The notes below the pieces were generated by a model. It was not told the origin of the DNA. It saw nothing but the letters and a program-made list of their open reading frames with translations, and made no database searches. Both the position numbers and the translations under genes were made by a program. Below are positions 56,630 through 64,000 of a stretch of 64,000 nt of DNA, piece after piece (positions within the stretch are counted from its first letter, which is position 1; every line of letters begins with the position of its first letter). Source of the stretch: Bacillus sp. BA3 (GTDB taxonomy: Bacteria; Bacillota; Bacilli; Bacillales; DSM-1321); NCBI GenBank assembly GCA_002835675.1, contig PIZR01000003.1, forward strand, positions 248,001 to 312,000, in the 5' to 3' direction.

Positions 56630-57652
56630 ATGTCTACTACTAGGCGTGTTTATAAAATTAAAAAAACAAAGAAAAAAAGGCGAAAGAGGCTTTGGTTATT
56701 GCTTGTTCCCCTGCTGGTACTTGGTCTGGGTGCTTCTACTTATGCTGCAACTCTGTATATGAAAGCCCAGAATGTATTCAATGATTCCTATGACCCTGTG
56801 GAAGCATCAGCAAAGCGAAGTGCAGCAATCGACCCGCTCGAAGATAATTTCTCCATTCTTTTCATCGGAATCGATGATAGTAAGGAACGTGATTTTAAAG
56901 GCAACTCACGCTCGGATGCTTTAATTCTGGCCACTTTCAATAAAGATCAGAAATCTATAAAACTACTAAGCATTCCCCGTGATTCCTATGTGTACGTACC
57001 AGCCAAAGGCGTAACCACAAAAATCAACGCTGCTCATGCTGCCGGCGGACCGAAAGCGACGATGGACACCGTTGAGGAGTTACTCGATATCCCTGTCGAT
57101 TATTATGTTCGCATGAACTTTAATGCTTTCATCGATGTCGTGAATTCATTGGACGGTATCGAAGTCGACGTACCTTATGAATTGAATGAAATGGATTCAA
57201 ATGACAAGAAGAATGCCATCCACCTTGAAGAAGGAATACAGACCGTTAATGGTGAAGAAGCATTAGCGTTTGCACGGACACGTAAAAAGGACAGTGATAT
57301 CCAACGTGGTGAGCGTCAGCAGGAAGTCCTGAAAGCCATCATCGCCAAAGCAACCTCGGCTGGATCACTAACGAAATATACGGACGTAATGGAAGCTGTC
57401 GGTGACAATATGACAACGAACCTACAATTCTCACAAATGAGAGGTTTCATAAAATATGTAACTACCGATAAAGGCCTTAATCTTGAAACCATCAAACTTG
57501 AAGGTCAGGATTCTACCATTAGCGGAACCTATTATTATCAGCTGAACGAAACATCATTAGCAAACACTAAGCTGTTGCTTCAATCCCACTTGAACCTGGG
57601 ACCAGCTGAAGCCACTCAAACTGAAGCAGTTCAATCACAAATACAAGAATAA
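56630..57652 (+). CDS. tagV: LytR-CpsA-Psr wall teichoic acid ligase
   Basis: Transfers undecaprenyl-linked teichoic acid or other glycopolymer to peptidoglycan outside the cell. The 340-residue protein has a basic N-terminus, one membrane helix (about 21-43) and an LCP domain with FIGIDDSKERDFKGNSRSDALIL, LLSIPRDSYV and EALAFARTRKKDSDIQRGERQ (pyrophosphate/prenyl-binding Arg and Asp residues). Position between yvyE and tagO matches yvhJ/tagV rather than tagT or tagU. AGGAG precedes the ATG. Confidence 0.88.
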   Translation: MSTTRRVYKIKKTKKKRRKRLWLLLVPLLVLGLGASTYAATLYMKAQNVFNDSYDPVEASAKRSAAIDPLEDNFSILFIGIDDSKERDFKGNSRSDALILATFNKDQKSIKLLSIPRDSYVYVPAKGVTTKINAAHAAGGPKATMDTVEELLDIPVDYYVRMNFNAFIDVVNSLDGIEVDVPYELNEMDSNDKKNAIHLEEGIQTVNGEEALAFARTRKKDSDIQRGERQQEVLKAIIAKATSAGSLTKYTDVMEAVGDNMTTNLQFSQMRGFIKYVTTDKGLNLETIKLEGQDSTISGTYYYQLNETSLANTKLLLQSHLNLGPAEATQTEAVQSQIQE

Positions 57653-57655
57653 AGT

Positions 57656-57692
57656 GAAACCCCCACTCTTTATGAGTGGGGGTTTCCTTTTT
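57656..57692 (+). terminator. tagV terminator
   Basis: GAAACCCCCACTC and GAGTGGGGGTTTC arms followed by CTTTTTT. Confidence 0.9.
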
Positions 57693-57724
57693 TGCTATCT
57701 TTGCGCCCCCTACAGTTAGGAGCA

Positions 57725-57766
57725 AAAAAGCCACCAGCCGTATCATTAAACGGTTGGTGGCTTTTC
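57725..57766. terminator. tagO terminator
   Basis: AAAAAGCCACCAGCCG and CGGTTGGTGGCTTTT arms; T-runs at both ends make it bidirectional, about 50 bases beyond tagO. Confidence 0.8.
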
Positions 57767-57816
57767 ATATTTCTACTGGAAAAATTAGCTAATCTAGTAA
57801 TCTATTTCCAAAATGA

Positions 57817-58983
57817 TCATGGTTTGTTTTTAAAGTTGAGCATCTTGAGCAACGGCTGATAGTTTGAATTGACCAAACCAATTTTCTCCACAAAAATTTC
57901 TATGATCAGCAGGAGTCCCGTTACAAGTATCAAAGCTCCCCACACTGTTGCAAATTGAAAGATTATTGCCGCTAAGCCAAAGCAAGCAGCTAAAGCGTAA
58001 ATGAGCAATACAGTCTGCTTATGAGTGAATCCCAAGTTTATCAAACAGTGATGTAAATGGGATTTATCAGCAGCCGAGATTGGCTGTTTATTGACGACCC
58101 TGCGGATAATCGCGAAAAATGTATCCGAAATGGGCACACCCAAAATGATGATCGGTACGATCAATGAAATCATCGTAACGTTTTTAAACCCTTGCAGGGA
58201 CAGAACGGCAATGATGTAACCTAAGAATAATGCGCCTGTATCTCCCATGAAAATCTTTGCCGGATGAAAGTTATATTTCAAAAAGCCAAGAGTGCTTCCA
58301 ATCACGATCAATGCGACCATAGCAACAAATAGGTCCCCTTTAATAAGGGCCATTGTTGCAATTGTCACTAATGCGATCGTTGAGACACCGCCTGCAAGAC
58401 CATCCAGTCCATCTATTAGGTTAATTGCATTAATGATGCTGACAATCCACAAAATGGTTATCGGTATACTTAAAACACCAAATTCAAGTGTATCTATAAA
58501 GAACGGCAAATTGATGAATTCCACTTCAAGACCGCCCCATAATACGATAATGAGGGCAGCCAAAACCTGGCCCAGGAATTTGGGTGCAGCTCTTAATTCA
58601 AAAATATCATCTGCCATCCCAATCAAAATGATGACAAGGGCTCCCACCAGAAGGGGCAACTGCTCCCCAAAATCATTCATGAGGGGCAACTGCTCCCCAA
58701 AATCATTCATGAGGGGCAACTGCTCCCAAAAATCATTCATGAGGGGCAACTGCTCCCAAAAATCATTCATGAAAAGCAAGAAAGTAATGAAAAAACTCAA
58801 AAATATAGCTAAACCGCCCATGCGCGGCATAACTTTACTATGCACTTTTCGCTCATTCGGTTTATCGGTAGCTCCTAATTTAAAGGCCAGCTTTCCGACA
58901 AAAGGAGTCAAAAAAATGGATAATAAAAAGGATACCAACAAGGCCCCTATTAACATCAGGAACGACATCAAAAACCACCTCAA
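57817..58983 (-). CDS. tagO: Undecaprenyl-phosphate GlcNAc-1-phosphate transferase with tandem repeats
   Basis: Starts wall teichoic acid synthesis by moving GlcNAc-1-phosphate from UDP-GlcNAc to undecaprenyl phosphate. The 388-residue protein has about eleven membrane helices. Catalytic segments are [31 protein letters not shown], and [15 protein letters not shown]. Between helices 2 and 3 the loop contains four copies of the 10-residue unit MNDF(W/G)EQLPL, from a 30-bp tandem repeat at 58651-58770. Homologues as I remember them have no such repeats and are about 30 residues shorter. The frame stays open. Confidence 0.95.
   Translation of the reverse strand: MRWFLMSFLMLIGALLVSFLLSIFLTPFVGKLAFKLGATDKPNERKVHSKVMPRMGGLAIFLSFFITFLLFMNDFWEQLPLMNDFWEQLPLMNDFGEQLPLMNDFGEQLPLLVGALVIILIGMADDIFELRAAPKFLGQVLAALIIVLWGGLEVEFINLPFFIDTLEFGVLSIPITILWIVSIINAINLIDGLDGLAGGVSTIALVTIATMALIKGDLFVAMVALIVIGSTLGFLKYNFHPAKIFMGDTGALFLGYIIAVLSLQGFKNVTMISLIVPIIILGVPISDTFFAIIRRVVNKQPISAADKSHLHHCLINLGFTHKQTVLLIYALAACFGLAAIIFQFATVWGALILVTGLLLIIEIFVEKIGLVNSNYQPLLKMLNFKNKP
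58651..58770 (-). repeat. Four 30-bp in-frame tandem repeats in tagO
   Basis: Four consecutive 30-bp units, (G/A)AGGGGCAACTG then CTCCC(C/A)AAAATCATTCAT on the plus strand. They differ by one C/A change that turns Gly into Trp (two units each) and a single G/A at the first unit's edge. Copy-number change adds or removes exactly 10 residues without a frameshift. Confidence 0.95.
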
Positions 58984-59044
58984 TTCAACTAAAAATCTAA
59001 TACCCGTAACGATCTATAAGAAAACCTATATATAAATGCTTATT

Positions 59045-60157
59045 TTAATTTTTCATCCTCAAATAAACATTATATACGTTATTGGCTAAAATCTCTATAG
59101 AAAAGTTGTTTTTTGCAAATTTTTGTAAATCCGCCCCTATCTTTGTCAGGTTCCCGGATTTTTTTAATTCTAAAGCATTGCAGATGGCCAATTTCAGCTG
59201 TTCGACATTGCCGATATCCGTAATCCAGCCCTTGCCCCGATCGGGAATCAATTCCTTTACACCGCCGACATCACTTGTGATTACCGGAAGACCCGATCTT
59301 GCTCCTTCAAGTAAAACCAGTGGAAAACTTTCGCTTAAGGAAGTCAATAATGTGATGTCCCCCAACGGGTAGATTCGATCTAAATCTTCACGATACCCTA
59401 AAAAGTGCACGTGATCTGATAATCCCTTTTCCGAGACCATCTCTTCCAAAGCGGATCTCCTGCTCCCGTCCCCTGCAAGCAACAGCTTTACATGGGGGAA
59501 CTCTGATACAACTTCACTTAATGCTTCTAAAGCAAATTCATGACCTTTCACCGGCTCAAGCCTTGCAGGCATGATGACGATGAAATCGTCTTTCCCAAAC
59601 CCAAAATCTTCTCTTTGAAATGGGAAAGGCAATTCCTTTTCAAAGTCAATTCCGTTTAGGATCTTTGTTATTTTGGACGAATGGATTCCTTGGTCAATCA
59701 AGTCCTGCTTAAAGCGGTCGGAAACTGCCAGTATATGATCGGCATATTGAAATGACCTTACATGAAGGCCCGTAAACAATTTTCCTTTTACACCCTGCCC
59801 CAAAAAGTCATGATGAGGTGAACTGTGAACAGTAAGAAGCCAAGGGCATTTAACGAGGCGCTTTATAAAGGCACCATATATATTCGCCCGCGGACCATGT
59901 GTATGGATGATGTCTATATTATTTTGACGGATAAAGTCCCTTAAAGGTTTCAAAATTGAAAGGTCATATTTGGAATGTTGCCTGAAAAGTTCGGTTTGTA
60001 TCCCAGAGGACATGGCCCGCTGGTAAAGTTCACCATCTTCAAATAAACCAAGCAAACACTCCTCTTTATTCAATTGGTTCAGTAAGGACATTATATGAAA
60101 CATACCGCCGCCGGTTTCATTACCGGCGTTTAAATGCAAGACCCTCATCCAGTCCAC
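59045..60157 (-). CDS. GT4-family glycosyltransferase
   Basis: A 370-residue retaining glycosyltransferase of the GT-B fold. N-terminal Rossmann half with ETGGGMFHIMSLLN and a DIIHTHGPRANIYGA motif; C-terminal half with GHEFALEALSEV, LLLAGDGSRR and LTSLSESFPLVLLEGARSGLPVITSDVGG, the E-x7-E-like nucleotide-sugar site. It lies with tagA in a short minus-strand run beside tagO, so it probably acts in teichoic acid or another wall/exopolysaccharide. Donor and acceptor are not evident. Confidence 0.85.
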   Translation of the reverse strand: MDWMRVLHLNAGNETGGGMFHIMSLLNQLNKEECLLGLFEDGELYQRAMSSGIQTELFRQHSKYDLSILKPLRDFIRQNNIDIIHTHGPRANIYGAFIKRLVKCPWLLTVHSSPHHDFLGQGVKGKLFTGLHVRSFQYADHILAVSDRFKQDLIDQGIHSSKITKILNGIDFEKELPFPFQREDFGFGKDDFIVIMPARLEPVKGHEFALEALSEVVSEFPHVKLLLAGDGSRRSALEEMVSEKGLSDHVHFLGYREDLDRIYPLGDITLLTSLSESFPLVLLEGARSGLPVITSDVGGVKELIPDRGKGWITDIGNVEQLKLAICNALELKKSGNLTKIGADLQKFAKNNFSIEILANNVYNVYLRMKN

Positions 60158-60166
60158 TCCTTATGT

Positions 60167-60910
60167 TCAGGAACGCTGCACCGATTTCCTCAATCGCCTA
60201 ACCTTTAATACGAATCTTGGCAGTGCAAGCATCCGTTTCCACCGTGAAGGTTGCTGGATAAGTCGGTACAACCATTCAAGACGCATCTTTTGCCAGAAAA
60301 CCGGGGCGCGGTTCACCTTACCCGCAAGTACATCAAAGCTCCCCCCAACTCCCATGAATAACCCTTTATTGAATAACGCATAGTGCCTGGAAACCCATTT
60401 TTCCTGCCTAGGAAACCCCAATGCAGTCAAAATGATGTCAGGTTCAAGTTCCGCTATCGACTTAGGCAGGGTATCATCCTTGATATCAATGTAACCATGA
60501 TTGTATCCGACCAACTCGAGACCCGGGTATAGTTCTTTTACTTTCAGGGCCGCCGCTTCAATCACGTTTTCCTCCGCTCCAAGCATGTATACCTTGAGCG
60601 CTCTTTCATCAGCGACCCGAAATAATTCATTCATCAAGTCGAATCCTGTAATCCGCTCTTGTAAAGGTTGATTTAGCCATTTAGAGGCCATAATAATACC
60701 AACGCCATCCGGAGTGATGTAATCAGCAGATAAAATTATGTCTTTATAATCCTGATGTTCATTTGCATACTCAACTATTTCCGGATTTGCCGTAACGACA
60801 AACGTTTTTTCCTGATTCATCAATCTTGGATATATCATTCCATTCATGAATTCATCCATATTGCTATCAATGAATGGTATGGATAGTATCTCAACAAACT
60901 TTTCTGTCAT
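60167..60910 (-). CDS. tagA: WecG/TagA/CpsF-family ManNAc transferase
   Basis: A 247-residue GT26 enzyme that adds ManNAc to lipid-linked GlcNAc, the second step of wall teichoic acid linkage-unit synthesis. ADYITPDGVGIIMASKWLNQPLQERITGFDL holds the catalytic Asp/Thr region, and LGFPRQEKWVSRHY and GVGGSFDVLAGKVNRAP are conserved. Lipid substrate comes from TagO. A different acceptor in an exopolysaccharide pathway cannot be excluded, given the O-antigen-ligase-like neighbour. Confidence 0.88.
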   Translation of the reverse strand: MTEKFVEILSIPFIDSNMDEFMNGMIYPRLMNQEKTFVVTANPEIVEYANEHQDYKDIILSADYITPDGVGIIMASKWLNQPLQERITGFDLMNELFRVADERALKVYMLGAEENVIEAAALKVKELYPGLELVGYNHGYIDIKDDTLPKSIAELEPDIILTALGFPRQEKWVSRHYALFNKGLFMGVGGSFDVLAGKVNRAPVFWQKMRLEWLYRLIQQPSRWKRMLALPRFVLKVRRLRKSVQRS

Positions 60911-61021
60911 TTCACTTCAGCCTTTCATATGTACTATACATCTAAAGGGTGGGGTATTATTCAAGAAATTTTTTCATACACATCATAGAACGTGATTTTT
61001 GATTCAAAGGTGGTTAATCAA

Positions 61022-62452
61022 TTGAAGTTTCTAGAAAAACAATCGTTACCCATTCTATTACTGTGCCTGCTCGTCCCATCTGCAGTGCCTCACCCTATCG
61101 CCGGTTACTTGGCAACGGCGTTGATGCTCGTTTTTATCGGTATAAATAAAAAAAACCTGTTATTAATTCTATTCATTTATTTCCCTGCCCGTCCCTTATT
61201 TATGGAACTGAATAGCGGCTTAACCTATACAGGTGACCTGATCATCCTCACCTTATTCATTTCTTTGCTTATTGAAAGATTCAAAAAGAACGAATGGCAA
61301 TTTTCGAAATATCATTTTACTGCGCCATTTTGGTTGTTTTGTTTAATTGGCGCCGCAGCTGCACTCATGAACGGAGTGGGAATCCTCCCCATCATATTTG
61401 AACTTCGTGCATTGCTTATCACATTCTTGCTTCTTTACATTATCGGTGAATTAAATCTAGAAAGAAAGGATATCTTTCGCTTTTTGAAGGTAATGCTAAT
61501 ATTTTCAATCTTACTTTGCCTGCATGGCATAGTGGAGAAAATATTTTCTCGTACAATCCTGCTTCCACACTCATGGGAAATGTGGAATCTTTCGCCGACA
61601 AACCGGATGAGGATTTATGGAGCACCTGCCAATCCCAATGTATTCGCCTTATTCTTAAGCATTCAGTTATTCCTTAGTTTCTTTCTATTTCAGTCGATGA
61701 AAAAATATAAATGGATCGTCTTTCTTGCTGCCATCCTGTTTTCCGGAACGTTACTGCTTACCTATTCACGGGGCACGATGATTGCATTCGGGTTCGCGGC
61801 GCTTGTCTTTATGATATGGACCAGAAATAAACCATTTTTCAAATATGCTGTAGGAGCATTTTGTCTCGGCCTGCTTCTTATTTATTACCCAGCTTTATTT
61901 GCATCAAGTAAAGTGGAGGTATCCGCATCGATTCCCATGGAAAATGTGATAATCGGCAGCACCCCCTCTACTGAACACGAACATGCCCTTTCCAATCGTT
62001 TTTCAGATATGTTCTCTGATAAGACACTGCACCAGAGTACAGAGTGGGGCCGGTTATATGTCCTGATCAAGGGAATTGAGATTTTCAAAGATCACCCGAT
62101 AATCGGTACAGGGTTAGCAACCTTCGGAGATTCTGCCACACTATCCTTTTCCTCACCAATTTATCGGGAATATCAAATTGGTGAAAGGATGTATACCGAT
62201 AATCAATATATCCAGATTCTGGTACAAACTGGTGTGCTGGGCTTTCTTGCGGTTCTTGCATTCATCTTTTTCACCTGCCGTACAATCCTGAAATCGGAAA
62301 ATGGCACTTTGGCAGCGTTCACCATCTGCCTGATGTTGGCCGCATTATTAGCAGGACTTTTCTACAATATTCTCGAAGATAAAACGTTTACGCTGATATT
62401 TTATAGTTGTTTAGGATTCTGTTTACAGAAGGACATCATATTAAAGGATTGA
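61022..62452 (+). CDS. O-antigen ligase/polymerase-like membrane protein
   Basis: A hydrophobic protein of about 476 residues with ten to twelve helices and one large extracellular loop near residues 290-350, the Wzy_C/RfaL architecture. GTLLLTYSRGTMIAFGFAA and the loop segment FKDHPIIGTGLATFGDSA (GxGxGxF-like, with H) are the family signature. It probably polymerises or ligates a glycan. The start is TTG 61022, 9 nt after AAAGGTGG; GTG at 60992 has no ribosome site. It is followed after 4 nt by a flippase gene. Confidence 0.85.
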   Translation: MKFLEKQSLPILLLCLLVPSAVPHPIAGYLATALMLVFIGINKKNLLLILFIYFPARPLFMELNSGLTYTGDLIILTLFISLLIERFKKNEWQFSKYHFTAPFWLFCLIGAAAALMNGVGILPIIFELRALLITFLLLYIIGELNLERKDIFRFLKVMLIFSILLCLHGIVEKIFSRTILLPHSWEMWNLSPTNRMRIYGAPANPNVFALFLSIQLFLSFFLFQSMKKYKWIVFLAAILFSGTLLLTYSRGTMIAFGFAALVFMIWTRNKPFFKYAVGAFCLGLLLIYYPALFASSKVEVSASIPMENVIIGSTPSTEHEHALSNRFSDMFSDKTLHQSTEWGRLYVLIKGIEIFKDHPIIGTGLATFGDSATLSFSSPIYREYQIGERMYTDNQYIQILVQTGVLGFLAVLAFIFFTCRTILKSENGTLAAFTICLMLAALLAGLFYNILEDKTFTLIFYSCLGFCLQKDIILKD

Positions 62453-62456
62453 AAAT

Positions 62457-63983
62457 ATGCCTACTCTTTCACATGTCATTAAATCGGTCGGGCTCGTCAC
62501 TATTATTGCTGCCATTGGAAAAGTCCTCGGATTCGGGCGGGAATCGATCATAGCCGCCTATTTCGGGGCATCATCGATGGCAGATGTTTTTTTCGTGGCA
62601 AGCCTTATACCAACCATTCTTTTTACGGCTATCGGCAGCGGTCTTCAGGCCGGCGTTATCCCCATTTACTTGGAAAAGAAGGCGGATAACCCGTTGAAAG
62701 CTGATGAATTCATCAGTGTTTTAGGTTCTTTCTTTATGCTGGTTGCCGGAATCCTGACCATTGCCTGCATGATTTTCATAAAGCCGCTCGTCATGTTGAC
62801 GGCCCCGGGTTTCTCTGATTCGGAACTGGTCCTGACGGAGTCACTGACCCGGATCATGCTGCCAAGTTTACTATTTTTCACGCTTTCTTACATGGCGACG
62901 GGGGTCCTCAATGCGAATAAGCGTTTTATTCTGCCAGCACTCACTTCAACTGCACAAAACACGGTAATTATCGCAGCCACCGTATTGTTGGCTGCTCCGT
63001 TTGGGATTGAAGGGTTGGCTTGGGGGTTTGTGCTCGGTGCAGCAAGCCAGTTCCTTATCCAATACCCATCATTGAAGCAGTACGGAATCCGGCCCATCGT
63101 CTCTTTCCTGCCTCATAAACGGCAGATCGCACAAACACTGTACACCTTTTATCCAATCATTATCGCCGCTTTGGCGATCCAGTTGAATAGTGTCGTCGAT
63201 CGGATTATTGCGACCTCGCTCGAAACCGGAAGCGTATCGGCCTTGAACTATGCCAATCGCCTGCTTTGGCTGCCATTAAGCATTGTCCTCACGCCGCTGA
63301 TTACCGTATTGTACCCTTCAATCGTCGAGCGCGCGCTTATAGGCTATCAATCTTTCCTTAATTTGACCTTAAAGGGGTTGAAATCGCTGTTATTTTTAGC
63401 GATTCCGTTCATGGTCGTCATGTTAATCAGCGGAAACAGCTTAATCACTCTGGCTTTCCAACGCGGGGCTTTCGATGCTTCAGCAACCGAAATGACTTAT
63501 AGGGCATTCGTCTTTTATTCTGCCTGCCTCCCATTCTTTGCACTGAGGGATTATTTGATGAACGCTTTCTACGCCTTGAAGAAAACGAAAGTGGCGATGT
63601 ATTCCTGCTTGATTGCCGTATTGCTTAACGTCCTGCTCAGCTGGGTCCTATCACGTTATCTCGGCGTCGGCGGAATCGCTTTAGCATCGGGTATTTCCAT
63701 GCTCCTGCAATCTCTCTACCTTTTCGCCTACCTATGGCTGAAGACAGCAAGAGCGGACAAGGCCGCTTTCAGGGATGTTTTTCAGGAAAGCAGCAAGCTT
63801 ACCATCATCGGAACCGTCATTTACGGAATGGCTCTCTGGGTCCACCCGCTTACCCTAAAGTTGCCCATCATCATGGAATTAGTGATCATCTCGCTGCTAG
63901 TATTCGGACTATATCTCGCATTATCCATTCTTTTTAAAGTAAGCAGCCTGCAAGCTCTGAAAAGAATCAGATCATCAAATTAA
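62457..63983 (+). CDS. MurJ/MviN-family lipid-linked glycan flippase
   Basis: A 508-residue MOP-superfamily protein with 14 membrane helices. The N-terminal GKVLGFGRESIIAAYFGASSMADVFFVASLIPTIL is the MurJ signature with its Arg in helix 1, and PSLLFFTLSYMATGVLNANKRF follows. MurJ members flip lipid II; the pairing with an O-antigen-ligase-like gene suggests a flippase for another lipid-linked polymer. It ends 17 bases before the window edge, where AGAAGGAG may be the ribosome site of the next gene. Confidence 0.88.
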   Translation: MPTLSHVIKSVGLVTIIAAIGKVLGFGRESIIAAYFGASSMADVFFVASLIPTILFTAIGSGLQAGVIPIYLEKKADNPLKADEFISVLGSFFMLVAGILTIACMIFIKPLVMLTAPGFSDSELVLTESLTRIMLPSLLFFTLSYMATGVLNANKRFILPALTSTAQNTVIIAATVLLAAPFGIEGLAWGFVLGAASQFLIQYPSLKQYGIRPIVSFLPHKRQIAQTLYTFYPIIIAALAIQLNSVVDRIIATSLETGSVSALNYANRLLWLPLSIVLTPLITVLYPSIVERALIGYQSFLNLTLKGLKSLLFLAIPFMVVMLISGNSLITLAFQRGAFDASATEMTYRAFVFYSACLPFFALRDYLMNAFYALKKTKVAMYSCLIAVLLNVLLSWVLSRYLGVGGIALASGISMLLQSLYLFAYLWLKTARADKAAFRDVFQESSKLTIIGTVIYGMALWVHPLTLKLPIIMELVIISLLVFGLYLALSILFKVSSLQALKRIRSSN

Positions 63984-64000
63984 TGCATTAGAAGAAGGAG

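Noticed and set aside
1-64000. CRISPR arrays, tRNA or rRNA genes, transposases and prophage genes.
   Set aside because: I looked for spaced direct repeats, cloverleaf arms and typical protein families and saw none apart from the features listed.

Overview
The window reads as a chromosomal segment of a low-to-moderate GC Gram-positive spore-former of the Bacillaceae. Gene order follows the Bacillus subtilis block tagO-tagV-yvyE-degSU-degV-comF-flg/hag/fli-hpf-secA-prfB-cccB-yvjA-ftsEX-ctpB-minJ-csbA-uvrBA-yvlB-hprK-lgt-ppaX-hisZGD almost gene for gene. A Peribacillus-type species is my guess from protein flavour; nothing in the sequence proves it.

Layout. 1-2902: histidine operon hisZ-hisG-hisD (minus; hisD cut by the window edge). 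3390-5298: a dedicated sortase and its acidic LPKTA surface-protein substrate, plus a 47-residue protein. 5335-9254: hprK-lgt-yvoD-ppaX-yvoF (minus). 9255-11405: yvlB bordered by two degenerate copies of an interspersed repeat. 11406-16726: csbA-uvrB-uvrA. 16917-24988: catalase, MMPL transporter, YceI protein and a Fur-controlled siderophore uptake set, lying between csbA and minJ. 25063-34000: minJ, ctpB, an M23 hydrolase, ftsX-ftsE, cccB, yvjA and prfB, the last with the programmed +1 frameshift intact. 34065-38098: secA, then sinR, a convergent sinI-like gene behind a cyclic-di-GMP riboswitch, and a small zinc-ribbon gene with SinR-type half-sites. 38387-50092: hpf and the late flagellar cluster. 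50089-55200: comFC-comFA, degV, degU-degS. 55816-63983: yvyE, tagV, tagO, two glycosyltransferases, an O-antigen-ligase-like protein and a MurJ-like flippase.

Two parts stand out. First, hag is interrupted near its 3' end by a 370-nt group I intron (43038-43407). P, Q, R and S elements, P2, P3, P7, P8 and a GAAA-capped P9 can all be read. The intron begins with an in-frame imitation of the flagellin C-terminus, so spliced and unspliced mRNAs both encode 409-residue flagellins differing at two residues. A freestanding LAGLIDADG endonuclease gene, apparently with an ATT start, lies just beyond the 3' exon on the opposite strand. Second, a class I cyclic-di-GMP riboswitch precedes an unlisted 43-codon SinI-like gene facing sinR, a direct RNA link from c-di-GMP to the SinR biofilm/motility switch.

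Other points: tagO carries four 30-bp in-frame tandem repeats, yceI has an MhqR-like operator, hpf has overlapping sigma-B and sigma-H promoters, and hag and flgM have sigma-D promoters. All assignments come from reading sequence and remembered family features; no search was run.
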